Counted from the first letter of the stretch, positions 26,190 to 34,805 are shown. The stretch: 64,000 nt of DNA from Streptomyces sp. TP-A0874 (GCF_001748085.1 NZ_BBZK01000004.1:62001-126000); one strand, 5' to 3'. Notes: a model not told the origin generated them from the sequence alone. Translations and numbers: made by a program.

Positions 26190-26578
26190 CTCACACCCTC
26201 CACCAAAGAAACTTCTTCGGTACCCACCGTAGCCGGACTCCTTCCCCACCTCAAGGCGGGCAACCGCAAAACTTCCTGCTCCAGCCCTCATTGGCCGCTC
26301 TTCTTTCTGCCTCAGCCTGTCTTTCGACCGTTTCCTCAAGCTCCTCTCTCTCGAGTGCCCCGTTAATCCCGATCTGCCCCCACTTTCCCCCCTGGTTCCG
26401 CCCCGCGGCACCATCCACCTCCCCGGCGCCACCTGCCGCACGGCGGTTCGCGTCAGCACACCGCGCGGTCCGCCCCGCACGGGTGAGAGGAGAGATCAAG
26501 GCGTCACAACTGCGGACGAGCGGGGCGGATCCCATTAGGCTGCGGGGCGTTCAGCGGCCCTCGGGATTGGAGACAGCC
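26190..26578. other. Divergent gap between DUF6421 and GDPD genes
   Basis: 389 bp. It holds the DUF6421 promoter and dyad at the left. The remainder is pyrimidine-rich (TCCTCAAGCTCCTCTCTCTC) without a recognisable gene. A frame open upstream of the GDPD start runs across it, but its residues are low-complexity Ser/Pro/Arg and its start lacks a ribosome site, so I leave it out. Confidence 0.4.
26226..26254 (-). promoter_or_regulatory. Sigma70-type promoter of the DUF6421 operon
   Basis: On the reverse strand, TTGAGG (26249-26254), 17-bp spacer, TACGGT (26226-26231). Transcription would start near 26219, giving a leader of about 30 bases with the ribosome site. An A/T-rich AAGAA-AC-TTCTT dyad (26206-26217) lies just downstream and may be an operator. 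Confidence 0.6.
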
Positions 26579-27262
26579 TTGACCTTCCTCACCATCGGAC
26601 ACCGCGGCGTCATGGGCGTGGAGCCGGAGAACACCCTGCGCTCGTTCGTCCGCGCCGAACGCGAGGGGCTGGACGTCATCGAGCTCGACCTGCACCTGAG
26701 CAAGGACGGTGCGCTGGTGGTGATGCACGACGCGGACGTGAACCGCACGACGGACGGGAAGGGCCCCATCGCCGACTTCACACTCGCCGAGCTGCGAGAG
26801 CTGGACGCAGGCCTCGGCGAACGCGTCCCGGTCTTCGAAGAGGTCCTCGACGCCGTGCGGTCCCCGCTGCAGGCGGAGATCAAGGACGTGGCGGCGGCCC
26901 GGGCGCTGGCCACCGTCATCGAGCAACGGGACCTGGCCGGGCGGGTGGAGGTGCTCTCCTTCCACGACGAGGCCCTGGCCGAGATGGGACGACTGCTGCC
27001 GCAGGTCCGCACCGCACTGGTGGCCAGCCGTTACGGCAAGGACGTGGTCGACCGCGCCCAGGCCGTCGGAGCCGGCACCCTCGTGCTGAACATCCGCCGA
27101 CTGACCCTCGAGGTCGTGGAGTACGCCCGCGCCGCGCAGCTGCGGATCATCGGCTGGGTGGTCAACACCCAGGAGCACCTGCGGCTCGTGCGCGCGCTGG
27201 AGCTGGACGGGGCCACCACCGACTTCCCGGAGATCAAACGGACCGGCCGCTTCACCGCCTGA
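26579..27262 (+). CDS. Glycerophosphodiester phosphodiesterase family protein
   Basis: 227 residues from TTG at 26579, chosen because GGAG lies seven bases upstream and the HRG motif then falls at the normal position. The motif set GHRG...PENT, IELDLHLSKDG and VMHDADVNRTTDG gives the catalytic His pair and the Glu/Asp/His metal ligands of the GDPD family. It hydrolyses glycerophosphodiesters to glycerol-3-phosphate and an alcohol. No signal peptide, so cytoplasmic. The frame remains open far upstream, but the protein-like part begins here. Confidence 0.9.
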   Translation: MTFLTIGHRGVMGVEPENTLRSFVRAEREGLDVIELDLHLSKDGALVVMHDADVNRTTDGKGPIADFTLAELRELDAGLGERVPVFEEVLDAVRSPLQAEIKDVAAARALATVIEQRDLAGRVEVLSFHDEALAEMGRLLPQVRTALVASRYGKDVVDRAQAVGAGTLVLNIRRLTLEVVEYARAAQLRIIGWVVNTQEHLRLVRALELDGATTDFPEIKRTGRFTA

Positions 27263-27265
27263 GCG

Positions 27266-27288
27266 CCGCCCGGGCGCGCGCCGGGCGG
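27266..27288. terminator. Bidirectional hairpin between GDPD and GNAT genes
   Basis: CCGCCCGG (27266-27273), loop GCGCGCG, CCGGGCGG (27281-27288). It lies between convergent stops at 27262 and 27302. Confidence 0.65.
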
Positions 27289-27301
27289 GACATCGGCTCC
27301 C

Positions 27302-27877
27302 TCAGGGCGCCCCGGCCGCGTCCGGCACCCCCGCCAGGGGCTTCACCAGCAGCTCGAAGCGGAGGTCGTCCCGGAGGGGGAGTCCGAAGCGCTCGTCACC
27401 GTAGGGGAAGGGGCTCATCCGGCCGGTGCGGGAATAGCCGCGCCGGACGTACCACGCGATGAGGTCCTCCCGAGCCGAGATGACCGTCATGTGCAGTTCG
27501 CGGGCCCCCCAGTCCGCACGGGCGGTCCGCTCCGCCTCCGCGAGGACCGACTTCCCGAGCCCCGCTCCCTGGAGCCGGGGACGGACCGCGAACATCCCGA
27601 AGTAGGCGTGGGCGCCTCGCCGTTCCAGCTGACAGCAGGCGACGATGGCACCGCCCTGCTCGGCCACCAGTATCCGGCTGCCCTCGGCCCGCAGCACGTC
27701 CCGCACGGCCTCGGCGTCCACCCGCTGGCCCGCCAGCAGATCCGCCTCGGTGGTCCAGCCGGCCCGGCTCGCCTCACCGCGGTATGCCGACTCGATCAGC
27801 GCCACCAGCTCCGGGACGTCGCTCTCGGCGGCGTCCCGGAAGGTGATCCGCCCGGCGGGGTCCACAACGCTGCCCAT
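27302..27877 (-). CDS. GNAT-family N-acetyltransferase
   Basis: 191 residues from ATG at 27877; GAGAGGAG precedes it, and the longer frame upstream is low-complexity. Acetyl-CoA motif A appears as MFAVRPRLQGAGLGKSVLAE, with conserved QGAGLG. Motif B follows as LHMTVISAREDLIAWYVRRG. It is a single-domain GCN5-like acetyltransferase. The substrate is not predictable; no toxin partner is adjacent. Confidence 0.92.
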   Translation of the reverse strand: MGSVVDPAGRITFRDAAESDVPELVALIESAYRGEASRAGWTTEADLLAGQRVDAEAVRDVLRAEGSRILVAEQGGAIVACCQLERRGAHAYFGMFAVRPRLQGAGLGKSVLAEAERTARADWGARELHMTVISAREDLIAWYVRRGYSRTGRMSPFPYGDERFGLPLRDDLRFELLVKPLAGVPDAAGAP

Positions 27878-28065
27878 CTGCGACTCCTCTCCCGCGGGCC
27901 GAGGGACGGCCGGCACAGGGACGGACCCTAACGCCTCATCCCCGCACCGCTCCGTCCGGCCCCGCCCCGGGCGCGCGCTCCCCCTCACTGCGCTCGTGCG
28001 CTCCCCTGTGCCCATCGCCCACCGGGAAGCCTTCCGGCGAACCAGGGACCGGACCGGGAGGACGG

Positions 28066-28632
28066 GTGCACGGACCACCGCTCGTCGGTTGGCTGCTCGC
28101 CGCGGTGTGTGTGCTGAGCGGCGGCTACTGCCTGCTGCGGGCCCGCGCCGGGGCACCCGCCGTACGCCGGGGCGCGGGCAGCGAGGCTGTGATGGCGCTC
28201 GCCATGGCGGCGATGGCGGTACCGATCGGCGCGGTCGCCGGGGCCGACTGGCTACCGCTCGTCCTCGCCGTGGTCTTCGCCGGCTCGGCGGTCCGGGAGG
28301 TCTCCCTCCTCCGATCCGACCGACCCCATCACGCCCACCACGCGGTGGGGGCGGTGGCCATGGTCCACATGGCTTTGGCCATGGCGGGCGGCGCCCCGGG
28401 GCACCACGGCCATGGCCTTCCCGACGGGACCGGGCACACGGCGGTCGGCTCGGTGCTGCCGGCCGTGCTCCTGCTGTACTTCGCCCTGGCGGCGCTGCGA
28501 TCGGGGGCCCGGCTGATACCCGCGAGCGGGACCGGGGGCGCGGCGGCGGGCTGGGTGGGGCGGCCCGAGCTGACGACGGCCTGCCGAGGGGCGATGGACA
28601 TGGCGATGTTCGCGATGCTGCTGCCGTCATGA
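28066..28632 (+). CDS. DUF5134 family membrane protein
   Basis: 188 residues from GTG at 28066 (GGGAGG upstream). Several hydrophobic helices: 8-26, 40-58, 62-78, 93-108, 128-145, 170-186. A His/Gly-rich loop (MAGGAPGHHGHGLPDGTGH) and a Met-rich end (GAMDMAMFAMLLPS) are typical of DUF5134, found beside M56-type membrane peptidases in actinobacteria. The His/Met content hints at metal or copper handling, which is unproven. Followed 100 bp later by the M56 gene. Confidence 0.82.
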   Translation: MHGPPLVGWLLAAVCVLSGGYCLLRARAGAPAVRRGAGSEAVMALAMAAMAVPIGAVAGADWLPLVLAVVFAGSAVREVSLLRSDRPHHAHHAVGAVAMVHMALAMAGGAPGHHGHGLPDGTGHTAVGSVLPAVLLLYFALAALRSGARLIPASGTGGAAAGWVGRPELTTACRGAMDMAMFAMLLPS

Positions 28633-28720
28633 GGCTCCCGCCCGCTCCCCCACCGCCTTCCGACCCGGTGGTCTGCGTCACTTAACCTCGAGGCCCGCCC
28701 CCTCCCCGGCCTCGGACTCG

Positions 28721-28726
28721 TAGGCT
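28721..28726 (+). promoter_or_regulatory. -10-like element giving a leaderless M56 transcript
   Basis: TAGGCT lies six bases ahead of the ATG at 28733. A start of transcription at or next to the ATG would make the mRNA leaderless; no Shine-Dalgarno sequence is present. No clear -35 is seen. Confidence 0.4.
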
Positions 28727-28732
28727 GCTCTC

Positions 28733-29677
28733 ATGCCCCTCCCTGTCGCGCTACTGCTCCTGGGCGGGACCACCGCACTCCTCGCCCCGCGTCTGGTCAG
28801 GCGTGCCGAGTGGCCCGATCGCGAACCCGTGCTGGCGCTGTGGGTCTGGCAGTGCCTGGTGGCCGCCGTCCTGCTGTGCTGCGTCTCCGCCATGGCGCTC
28901 AGCGCCGCGGCGGCCTGGGAAGCGGTTCGGGGCCGGGTCTTCGCGCCCGCGCCGAGCGGCGTGATCGAGGCCTACGCCTTCCACGCCTACGGACCGTGGA
29001 CCGAGACCGTCGCCACGGTGCTGGCCGCGGGCGGCCTGTGGACCGCGGTCATGCTCGCCCGCGAGGTGCGTAACGCGCACCTCCAGCGCCGGAAACGGCG
29101 AGCCGAGCTGCGGGAGCGCGCGCCCCGGCTTCCGGGCGAGGCGAGCGGCTCGGGGGCCGGAGAGCGGGTGGTCGTCCTTGAGGGCGAGCGACCAGACGCC
29201 TGGTGGCTGCCCGGCCCCGCTCCGCAACTGGTGATCACCACCGCCGCGCTGCGGCGCCTGGACGCCCGCCGACTGGACGCCGTGCTCGCGCACGAGCAGG
29301 GACACGCCCGAGCCCACCATGACTGGCTGCTGCACTGCTCCTCGGCGCTCGCCTCGGGCTTCCCCAGGGTTCCGGTCTTCACCTCCTTCCGGGACGAAGT
29401 GGCCCGGCTGGTGGAGTTGGCGGCCGACGACGCGGCATCCCGCCGCTGCGGCCGGCTGACGATCGCCCTGGCCCTGGTGGAGCTCAACGAGGGCCGCGGC
29501 ACCTTCGACCCGCGTCCGGGTCCGATGGCGCAGGTGGCACAGCGGGTGTACCGGCTGCTGTCCCCCGAACCCCGGCTGACGACGGCCCACCGGCTCCGTC
29601 TGACAGCCGTGGCAGCGCTGGTACCCGTCGTGCCGCTGCTGCTCACCTTCGTCCCCGGGATCAGCGCCCTGGGCTAA
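28733..29677 (+). CDS. M56-family membrane metallopeptidase (BlaR1/HtpX-like)
   Basis: 314 residues. Transmembrane helices lie at about 2-18, 32-58, 88-106 and 285-312. The zinc motif HEQGH is at 187-191, with the third ligand E228 in ELAADDAA, as in BlaR1/HtpX. In actinobacteria this group is usually found next to a BlaI/CopY repressor, which is cleaved to switch on the neighbouring operon. No BlaI homologue is beside this copy, so the partner is elsewhere or absent. The start has no ribosome site but sits just after a TAGGCT -10 candidate. Confidence 0.9.
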   Translation: MPLPVALLLLGGTTALLAPRLVRRAEWPDREPVLALWVWQCLVAAVLLCCVSAMALSAAAAWEAVRGRVFAPAPSGVIEAYAFHAYGPWTETVATVLAAGGLWTAVMLAREVRNAHLQRRKRRAELRERAPRLPGEASGSGAGERVVVLEGERPDAWWLPGPAPQLVITTAALRRLDARRLDAVLAHEQGHARAHHDWLLHCSSALASGFPRVPVFTSFRDEVARLVELAADDAASRRCGRLTIALALVELNEGRGTFDPRPGPMAQVAQRVYRLLSPEPRLTTAHRLRLTAVAALVPVVPLLLTFVPGISALG

Positions 29678-29695
29678 GGGTTGTCCCCTAAGCCC
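29671..29695 (+). terminator. Hairpin overlapping the M56 stop codon
   Basis: GGGCTAAGGG and CCCCTAAGCCC pair over 10 positions with one A-A mismatch around a short TTGT loop. The TAA stop codon (29675-29677) lies in the left arm. Confidence 0.5.
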
Positions 29696-29849
29696 CGTCC
29701 TGGTCCCCGGGGCCTGCCGCCCGAGGAGGCGGGAGCCGCCCGGCGATCAGCGATGACGTCGGTCCCGGCCGACGCCACCGAGGCGATCCGGCCGCGGACA
29801 CGGCCGTCAGCCTCCTTGCCGTACCGGCGGAGTCCACAAGAATCGCACC

Positions 29850-30545
29850 GTGACCATCGAAGGTGTGCTGTTCGACTTCTCCGGGACGCTCTTCCACATC
29901 GAGCCCGCCGAGCGCTGGCTCCGCACGGCTCTGGAGCGCGAGGGGGTCGCCCTCTCCGACGAGGAGACCGCCCGCTGGACGGCGGCGCTCGAGGACGCCG
30001 GCGCCCAGCCCGGCGGCGCCGAACCCCGCCGGGTGCCGCCGCACCTCCGGGACGGCTGGGCGAACCGGGACCGCCGGGCGGAGGAGCACCGCGCCACCTA
30101 CATCGGCCTGGCCAGGGAGGCGGCGCTGCCCTGGCCGCGGGTGTACGAGGCCCTCTACGAGCGGCACAGCGAGCCGGAGGCCTGGCTGCCCTACCCGGAC
30201 ACACAGCCGGTGCTCCGGGCGCTCTCGGAGCGGGGCCTCCCGGTCGGGGTGGTCAGCAACGTCGGCTGGGATCTGCGGCCGGTCTTCCGCGCCCACGGCC
30301 TGGACGGCCTGGTGGAGGCCTACACGCTGTCCTACGAGCACGGGGTACAGAAACCGGAGCCGGAACTCTTCCGGCTGGCCTGCGCCACCCTCGGGCTGGC
30401 CCCGGAACGGGTCCTCATGGTCGGGGACAGCCAGGCGAACGACGGCGCCGCGGTCACCGTCGGCTGCACCGTCCGGCTGGTGCGCAAAGAACCGCCCGAG
30501 GCGCGGCCGGCCGCGCTGCTACCGATGCTGGACCTCGTCGGCTGA
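29850..30545 (+). CDS. HAD-superfamily hydrolase with DxS motif I
   Basis: 231 residues from GTG at 29850. Motif I is LFDFSGTLF: the nucleophile D9 is present, but the second Asp, used as general acid/base by phosphatases, is Ser11. Motif II VVSN, motif III lysine in QKPEPE, and motif IV GDSQAND are intact. The cap is alpha-helical, inserted after motif I (subclass C1). Substitution of the second Asp is seen in non-phosphatase or weak members (dehalogenase, phosphonatase types), so the activity may not be standard phosphate-ester hydrolysis. Confidence 0.85.
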   Translation: MTIEGVLFDFSGTLFHIEPAERWLRTALEREGVALSDEETARWTAALEDAGAQPGGAEPRRVPPHLRDGWANRDRRAEEHRATYIGLAREAALPWPRVYEALYERHSEPEAWLPYPDTQPVLRALSERGLPVGVVSNVGWDLRPVFRAHGLDGLVEAYTLSYEHGVQKPEPELFRLACATLGLAPERVLMVGDSQANDGAAVTVGCTVRLVRKEPPEARPAALLPMLDLVG

Positions 30546-30601
30546 GGCGAACGTCACCATCAAAGAACGTTTATTCGCCGGTTGTTGTCAGTGCCACCCC
30601 T

Positions 30602-30607
30602 TAAGCT
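30602..30607 (+). promoter_or_regulatory. -10-like TAAGCT before a probable leaderless small gene
   Basis: TAAGCT stands seven bases before the ATG at 30615 in an A/T-rich stretch. A CGGTTG hexamer 17 bp upstream could be a weak -35. No Shine-Dalgarno sequence precedes the ATG. Confidence 0.4.
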
Positions 30608-30614
30608 TGTTCAC

Positions 30615-30800
30615 ATGTCCTTCACTTCTGACCGCCCGCAGCGCCGCCAGGCGCGCTCTGCCGCTGCCGCCGCCAACGACGCCATCCGCGCGTTCGTAGC
30701 CGGCCGCCGGTCCTGGTCGTCGGAGGATCTGGCCGAGCTGGACCGTCTCCGGGCTGCCTGGCGCCGGGCGCTCGAGCAGGGCGTGGACAAGGCCGCCTAG
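30615..30800 (+). CDS. Small hypothetical protein, 61 residues
   Basis: MSFTSDRPQRRQARSAAAAA begins a short, Arg/Ala-rich, probably helical protein that ends EQGVDKAA. High third-position GC and a plausible promoter support expression. No domain is recognised; the Arg/Ala composition is compatible with nucleic-acid binding, but that is speculation. The longer in-frame start 11 codons upstream (30582) lacks a ribosome site. Confidence 0.55.
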   Translation: MSFTSDRPQRRQARSAAAAANDAIRAFVAGRRSWSSEDLAELDRLRAAWRRALEQGVDKAA

Positions 30801-30904
30801 AAGGTCCCGCCAGATCTCGGCACCGCGCGGCACCGCGCCTCCGGCAGCAAACGCTTCCACACGAGCCCAGGGAACGTTCCGGCTGCGTATTGTCATGATC
30901 GCGA

Positions 30905-30947
30905 CCACCGTTTTCGGGCGATCCCCCGCGTCGCCCGAAAACGGTGG
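30905..30947. repeat. Perfect 17-bp inverted repeat between small gene and TetR
   Basis: CCACCGTTTTCGGGCGA (30905-30921), 9-nt loop, TCGCCCGAAAACGGTGG (30931-30947). It lies 104 bases after the small gene's stop. It probably terminates that transcript in both directions, but the TTTT/AAAA in the stem is unusual next to the purely GC hairpins elsewhere here. Confidence 0.7.
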
Positions 30948-30976
30948 CACTCCTCGGAAGCCAGCATCGCAGGATG

Positions 30977-31005
30977 CCGACACCCGAAGCCTTGCTGAGT
31001 ATATT
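30977..31005 (+). promoter_or_regulatory. Promoter of the TetR-family gene
   Basis: CCGACA (30977-30982), 17-bp spacer, TATATT (31000-31005), then a ribosome site AGGAG and ATG at 31037. Confidence 0.55.
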
Positions 31006-31036
31006 GGCTGGGAGCCAGTCAACGCAGGAGTACAGG

Positions 31037-31666
31037 ATGTCCCCGCGAAGCCCATCGGTCAATGAAGAGTTGCGCCGGCGTTCCCGAGAACGTCTGCTGC
31101 AGGCGACGGTGGAGGTCGTCGGCGAGCAGGGCTACGACGCGACGAAACTCGCCGACATCGCTGACCGGGCCGGCACCGCCCGCGGACTGGTGTCCTACTA
31201 CTTCCCCGGCAAACGGCAGTTGCTCCAGTCCGCGGTGCACCGCCTGATGCACCGCACCCTGCAGGCCGCCCTGGAACAGGAGCCCCGCACCGAAGACGGC
31301 AAGGAACTCCTGGCGCGTGCGATCGACGCCGTGCTCGGTCTCACACTCGACCACCCGACCCTGATGCGCACCCACATGGCCGGGATCTTCGCGGCCCAGG
31401 GCTTCGTGACGTGCCCGGAGCAGCAGCGCCTGGCGGCGCTGCTGCGGGAGACCATCACCCGCCGGGGCTCGACGGCGCCGGAAGAGGACTACCTGCTGCT
31501 CCGGGCCCTGCTGATGGGCGCGGTGTTCGCCGCGCTGCTGCCGGGCGCACCGATGCCCCTGCCGAGGCTTCGGGCCGAGCTTTTCCAGCGATACGGGCTG
31601 GAGTGGGAGCGCGGAACCCCGATGGCGGGGGTTCCGCCGGTCGAGGCACCGAAGTGGACGGACTGA
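31037..31666 (+). CDS. TetR/AcrR-family transcriptional regulator
   Basis: 209 residues from ATG at 31037. The DNA-binding helices are RRRSRERLLQATVEVVGEQG and YDATKLADIADRAGTARGLV (about residues 11-52), followed by YYFPGKRQLL. The C-terminal half has no recognised ligand-type signature; WERGTPMAG and PKWTD at the end are not typical. The gene has its own promoter and terminator, with no obvious divergent target, so the regulon is unknown. Confidence 0.92.
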   Translation: MSPRSPSVNEELRRRSRERLLQATVEVVGEQGYDATKLADIADRAGTARGLVSYYFPGKRQLLQSAVHRLMHRTLQAALEQEPRTEDGKELLARAIDAVLGLTLDHPTLMRTHMAGIFAAQGFVTCPEQQRLAALLRETITRRGSTAPEEDYLLLRALLMGAVFAALLPGAPMPLPRLRAELFQRYGLEWERGTPMAGVPPVEAPKWTD

Positions 31667-31677
31667 CGGCACCTGCC

Positions 31678-31698
31678 CGGCGGGGTTCCGCCCCGCCG
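31678..31698 (+). terminator. Hairpin after the TetR gene
   Basis: CGGCGGGG (31678-31685), loop TTCCG, CCCCGCCG (31691-31698), 12 bases after the stop. Confidence 0.6.
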
Positions 31699-31725
31699 TT
31701 CCCAGTACGACCTCGCCGCGTCCGT

Positions 31726-32260
31726 TCACCGGACCCCGGTCTCCGCCTTCCGCTCCAGCCACGCGACGATGTGCTCCACGAAGTTGTCGACGTTCCTCAG
31801 GGGCCCGCCGGCAGGTCTCGGCGTCGACGGCCGCGCCGCCCTGCCGGCCCGCGTCCGGTGGGGGCGGAGCGGCTCTCAGCCCCGGGGTGAGGGGCAGTTC
31901 CCGCAGGGCCGCGAGGAGTTCGCCCATCCTCGCCGGGTCCCCCTGCCCCTCGGGCAGTCCCGAGCCGTCGAGCCAGGAGACGGCGACGGCCGCCCGACCA
32001 CCGAAGACGGTGATCGGCGTCAGCGGCTCGGGCACCTGGAACGGCGGTCCGCAGGCGGCGACGGCGCGCAGCGACTCCACTCGGCGCGGCAGGGCCTCCG
32101 TACCCGACGGTCGACGGCTGATCCGGACGGCGGCGACATCCGGAACCAACACGACGTGGTGGATGTTGCGGTGGGCCGCCAGACGCGCCGGAGCGCGGGA
32201 GGCGCCCGCTAGAAGGGCTTCAGCGATCTCCAGCAGTTCGGCGGGGACCCGGTCCTTCAC
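31726..32260 (-). pseudogene. Aminoglycoside-phosphotransferase-family pseudogene, internal deletion
   Basis: The N-terminal about 125 residues read as a normal APH-family lobe: DRVPAELLEIAEALLAGASR at the start, then NIHHVVLVPDVAAVRISR and VSWLDGSGLPEG. After LTPGLRA the frame loses all resemblance. A different frame downstream gives the C-terminal tail NVDNFVEHIVAWLERK and a TGA at 31726-31728. The catalytic HGD and DxD region, expected between them, is missing and only about 100 bases separate the pieces, so roughly 120-140 codons are deleted with a frame change. It cannot be an active kinase. Confidence 0.75.
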
Positions 32261-32544
32261 GCCACTCCCCGGCCCTCGACTCGGCAGTGCTCCTTGACGC
32301 TACCGCCGCCGACGACGGCTCCGGCGGTCGGGGGCCGCGGCTGCCGCCATCCGGCTCCGGGCGGCCGGCCGCCCGGAGCCGAGCGAAGCGGAACCGCCTC
32401 AGGCTCCGTGTCGCGGGATGCGTCGCGCCCGGGATGTCCTGGCGGGCACCGCTCTCTCCGGGTGCTACGGTCACCGCGTCGCGCCGCCGGAAGGCCGTTC
32501 CGGTCGGCGGGAGCCCCGAAGAACCGGAGACGGAAGGCGGCACG

Positions 32545-33576
32545 GTGCGGGCGTACATCGGTTCGTACACCTCCGAAGGCGGGGCCGGCATCACCACCGC
32601 CTCACTCGATCCGGACTCCGGTGCGCTCACGGCGCTCCACTCCACCGACACGGTGTCCAACCCCTCGTTCCTCACCGCCTCGCCGAGCGGCGACCGTCTC
32701 TACGCCGTCAGCGAGACCAGGGAGGGGGCCGCCGGAGGGCTGCTGCTGGGGGACGGGACGGCACCCCCGGCCCTGGTGTCCGCCATGGTGCCGGTGCAGG
32801 CCGACGCACCCACCCACCTCACGCTCTTCCAGGAGCACGTGGTGACGGCCAACTACGGTTCCGGAAGCGTCACACTGCTGCCCGTCGAGCCTGACGGGGG
32901 ACTCGGCCACGCCCGCCACGTGCTGCGCCACCACGGCGACGGCCCGAACCGCGAGCGGCAGCGGGGGCCGCACGCCCACGGGGTCTGGCCGGACCCGAGC
33001 GGGGAGCTGCTGCTAAGCGTCGACCTCGGAACCGACTCGGTGCGGGTCTGCACGCTCGAGCCGGAAGGTGCACTCCGTATCCGGCGGGAGATCCGGATGG
33101 CCCCCGGGAGCGGACCGCGCCACCTGGCCTTCCACCCGGACGGCGAACGTCTTTTCGTCATCAACGAGTTGCAGCCCACGGTCACGACCTGCCGCTGGGA
33201 CCCGGCCAACGCGGAGCTGGAGTCCCTGGCGGACACCGCGGTCCTCCCGGAGGGGACACCGCCCGAGGCGGCCTTTCCCTCAGAAGTGGTGGTCTCCCCC
33301 GACGGACGCTTCCTGTGGGTGGCGGTCCGTGGCACGGATGTCATCGCGCTGCTGACACTGGAGACGCCGGACGGGCTGCCCCGTCTGGTGACGGCGGTGG
33401 GATGCGGCGGCCAAGGGCCGCGCCACCTGACGCTCGGCCCCCGGAACGACCGGCTCTACGCGGCCAACCAACGCTCTGGCGACGTCGCCTGGTTCGACTT
33501 CGACCCGGCGACGGGCGTGCCGCGGAGGACAGGCTCCATGCCGGCCCCCGCGGCCTCCTGCGTGCTCTTCGTCTGA
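32545..33576 (+). CDS. Lactonase family beta-propeller protein (6-phosphogluconolactonase YbhE-like)
   Basis: 343 residues from GTG at 32545 (GGAAGG upstream); the open frame begins earlier but with low-complexity sequence. Seven-bladed propeller features: AYIGSYTSEGGAGI, SFLTASPSGDRLYAVSE, GPRHLAFHPDGERLFVINEL, SEVVVSPDGRFLWVAVRG and GPRHLTLGPRNDRLYAANQ repeat the PDG/DRLY blade signature. The HAHGVWPDPSGE segment is the lactonase active-site region. It may hydrolyse 6-phosphogluconolactone or another lactone, and is probably cytoplasmic. Divergent from the pseudogene. Confidence 0.88.
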   Translation: MRAYIGSYTSEGGAGITTASLDPDSGALTALHSTDTVSNPSFLTASPSGDRLYAVSETREGAAGGLLLGDGTAPPALVSAMVPVQADAPTHLTLFQEHVVTANYGSGSVTLLPVEPDGGLGHARHVLRHHGDGPNRERQRGPHAHGVWPDPSGELLLSVDLGTDSVRVCTLEPEGALRIRREIRMAPGSGPRHLAFHPDGERLFVINELQPTVTTCRWDPANAELESLADTAVLPEGTPPEAAFPSEVVVSPDGRFLWVAVRGTDVIALLTLETPDGLPRLVTAVGCGGQGPRHLTLGPRNDRLYAANQRSGDVAWFDFDPATGVPRRTGSMPAPAASCVLFV

Positions 33577-33658
33577 CGCCTATGCCAGCGGCCCGGTATC
33601 GGCCGGACGCCCCACCGATCCGCCCTGCCCCTTCGCCCCGGCACCGGCCGGCGCAGCT

Positions 33659-34651
33659 TCAGCGGGCGAACGCCCCCTGGGCGTCCTGTTGCGGGGGCGC
33701 GATACCGACCGCCGTCATGTACTGGGACAGCGCGAGCCGGCCGATCGCCGGGTAGGCCCCCAGCGCTTCGGAGGAGGCGCACTCCACCCCGGCGGCGGCC
33801 TCCTTGAGGAGTCCCTCGGCTATCTCCGGGCCGATCAGGTAGGGGGCCAGCGCCAACTGCGTGGAGCCGGAGCCCCGCAGCTGGTCCGCGGCCTGCTGGA
33901 TCGAACCGTCCATGTCCAGGGCCGCGGCCAGCACCGGCACGGCCAACCTGGCCGCGAGCAGCATCCCGGTGATACCGGCCGCCTGGACGGCCTCCTCCCC
34001 GCCGACGGTGGCGAGGACGATGCCGTCCGCCGCGGTGGCCACGGTGAAGAGCCGCGCCCGGTCGGCGCGGGCGAGACCGGCCTCCGAGAGCCGGACGTGG
34101 ACCGCCTCCGCGAGCAGCGGATGCGGACCGAGCACGTCGGTCAACTCGGCTGAGACCCTGCTGTCCATGACGGCCTGTCGTATCCGCCGCATCAGGGCGC
34201 TCTCCGGGCCGGCGAGCAGCGGCACCACGACGGCGGCCGGCCCCTCGGGACCCGGACCCGCCGGCCGCCCCTCCCGCTGCGCCGTCGCATCGCCCTCCGG
34301 CGCACCGTCGGAACTCTCGTCCGCGTTCGGGAGCATGGCGGCCAGGGCGGCACGCTCCGCACGCTCGGCGGCGATCTGGGTCAGTACGGCGGTCAGGCTG
34401 GGAAACTCGGTGTCGTCTCCCTCTATGTAGCCGACCACGGCGTTGAGCCCGGGCAGTTCGGAACGGGCGATGCTGGTGACTTCTTCCGCCAGGCTGCGCG
34501 TGGCCGCGCTCGGCTCGCCGGGGACGGCGAGAACGAGCGCGGGCGCACCCTCGGGAGCAGCCAGTGGCTCGGGTTTCCGGTGGCGGCCGGACTTGCGGGG
34601 GCGCGGCATTCGTACAGGCAGGCCGGACGCGGGCTCAGTGGGGGTGCTCAT
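33659..34651 (-). CDS. Sirohydrochlorin chelatase (CbiX) family protein
   Basis: 330 residues from ATG at 34651. Two related alpha/beta halves typical of chelatases are visible: LVLAVPGEPSAATRSLAEEV at the start, VVVPLLAGPESALMRRIRQA, and in the second half TVATAADGIVLATVGG and LALAPYLIGPEIAEGLLKEA. The N-terminus has a basic Arg/Lys linker (RPRKSGRHRKP). Chelatases insert Fe or Co into sirohydrochlorin for siroheme or cobalamin. The usual HGS start motif is degenerate here (VPGEPS), so the active histidine is not obvious. Upstream gene is a kinase on the same strand. Confidence 0.75.
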   Translation of the reverse strand: MSTPTEPASGLPVRMPRPRKSGRHRKPEPLAAPEGAPALVLAVPGEPSAATRSLAEEVTSIARSELPGLNAVVGYIEGDDTEFPSLTAVLTQIAAERAERAALAAMLPNADESSDGAPEGDATAQREGRPAGPGPEGPAAVVVPLLAGPESALMRRIRQAVMDSRVSAELTDVLGPHPLLAEAVHVRLSEAGLARADRARLFTVATAADGIVLATVGGEEAVQAAGITGMLLAARLAVPVLAAALDMDGSIQQAADQLRGSGSTQLALAPYLIGPEIAEGLLKEAAAGVECASSEALGAYPAIGRLALSQYMTAVGIAPPQQDAQGAFAR

Positions 34652-34805
34652 GGCGCCGCATGTTAACGCGTCCTCGCCATCCACCGTCCGGGTAGGGGGC
34701 CGGTGTGCGCCATCCGTCCCGTTTTCCTGTTGCTCGCCGGACTCCACCCGGACACGCCAGGGCTGTCCCCTCACTCCCGGTTCCTCATGGCGCGCCAGCG
34801 GCGGT

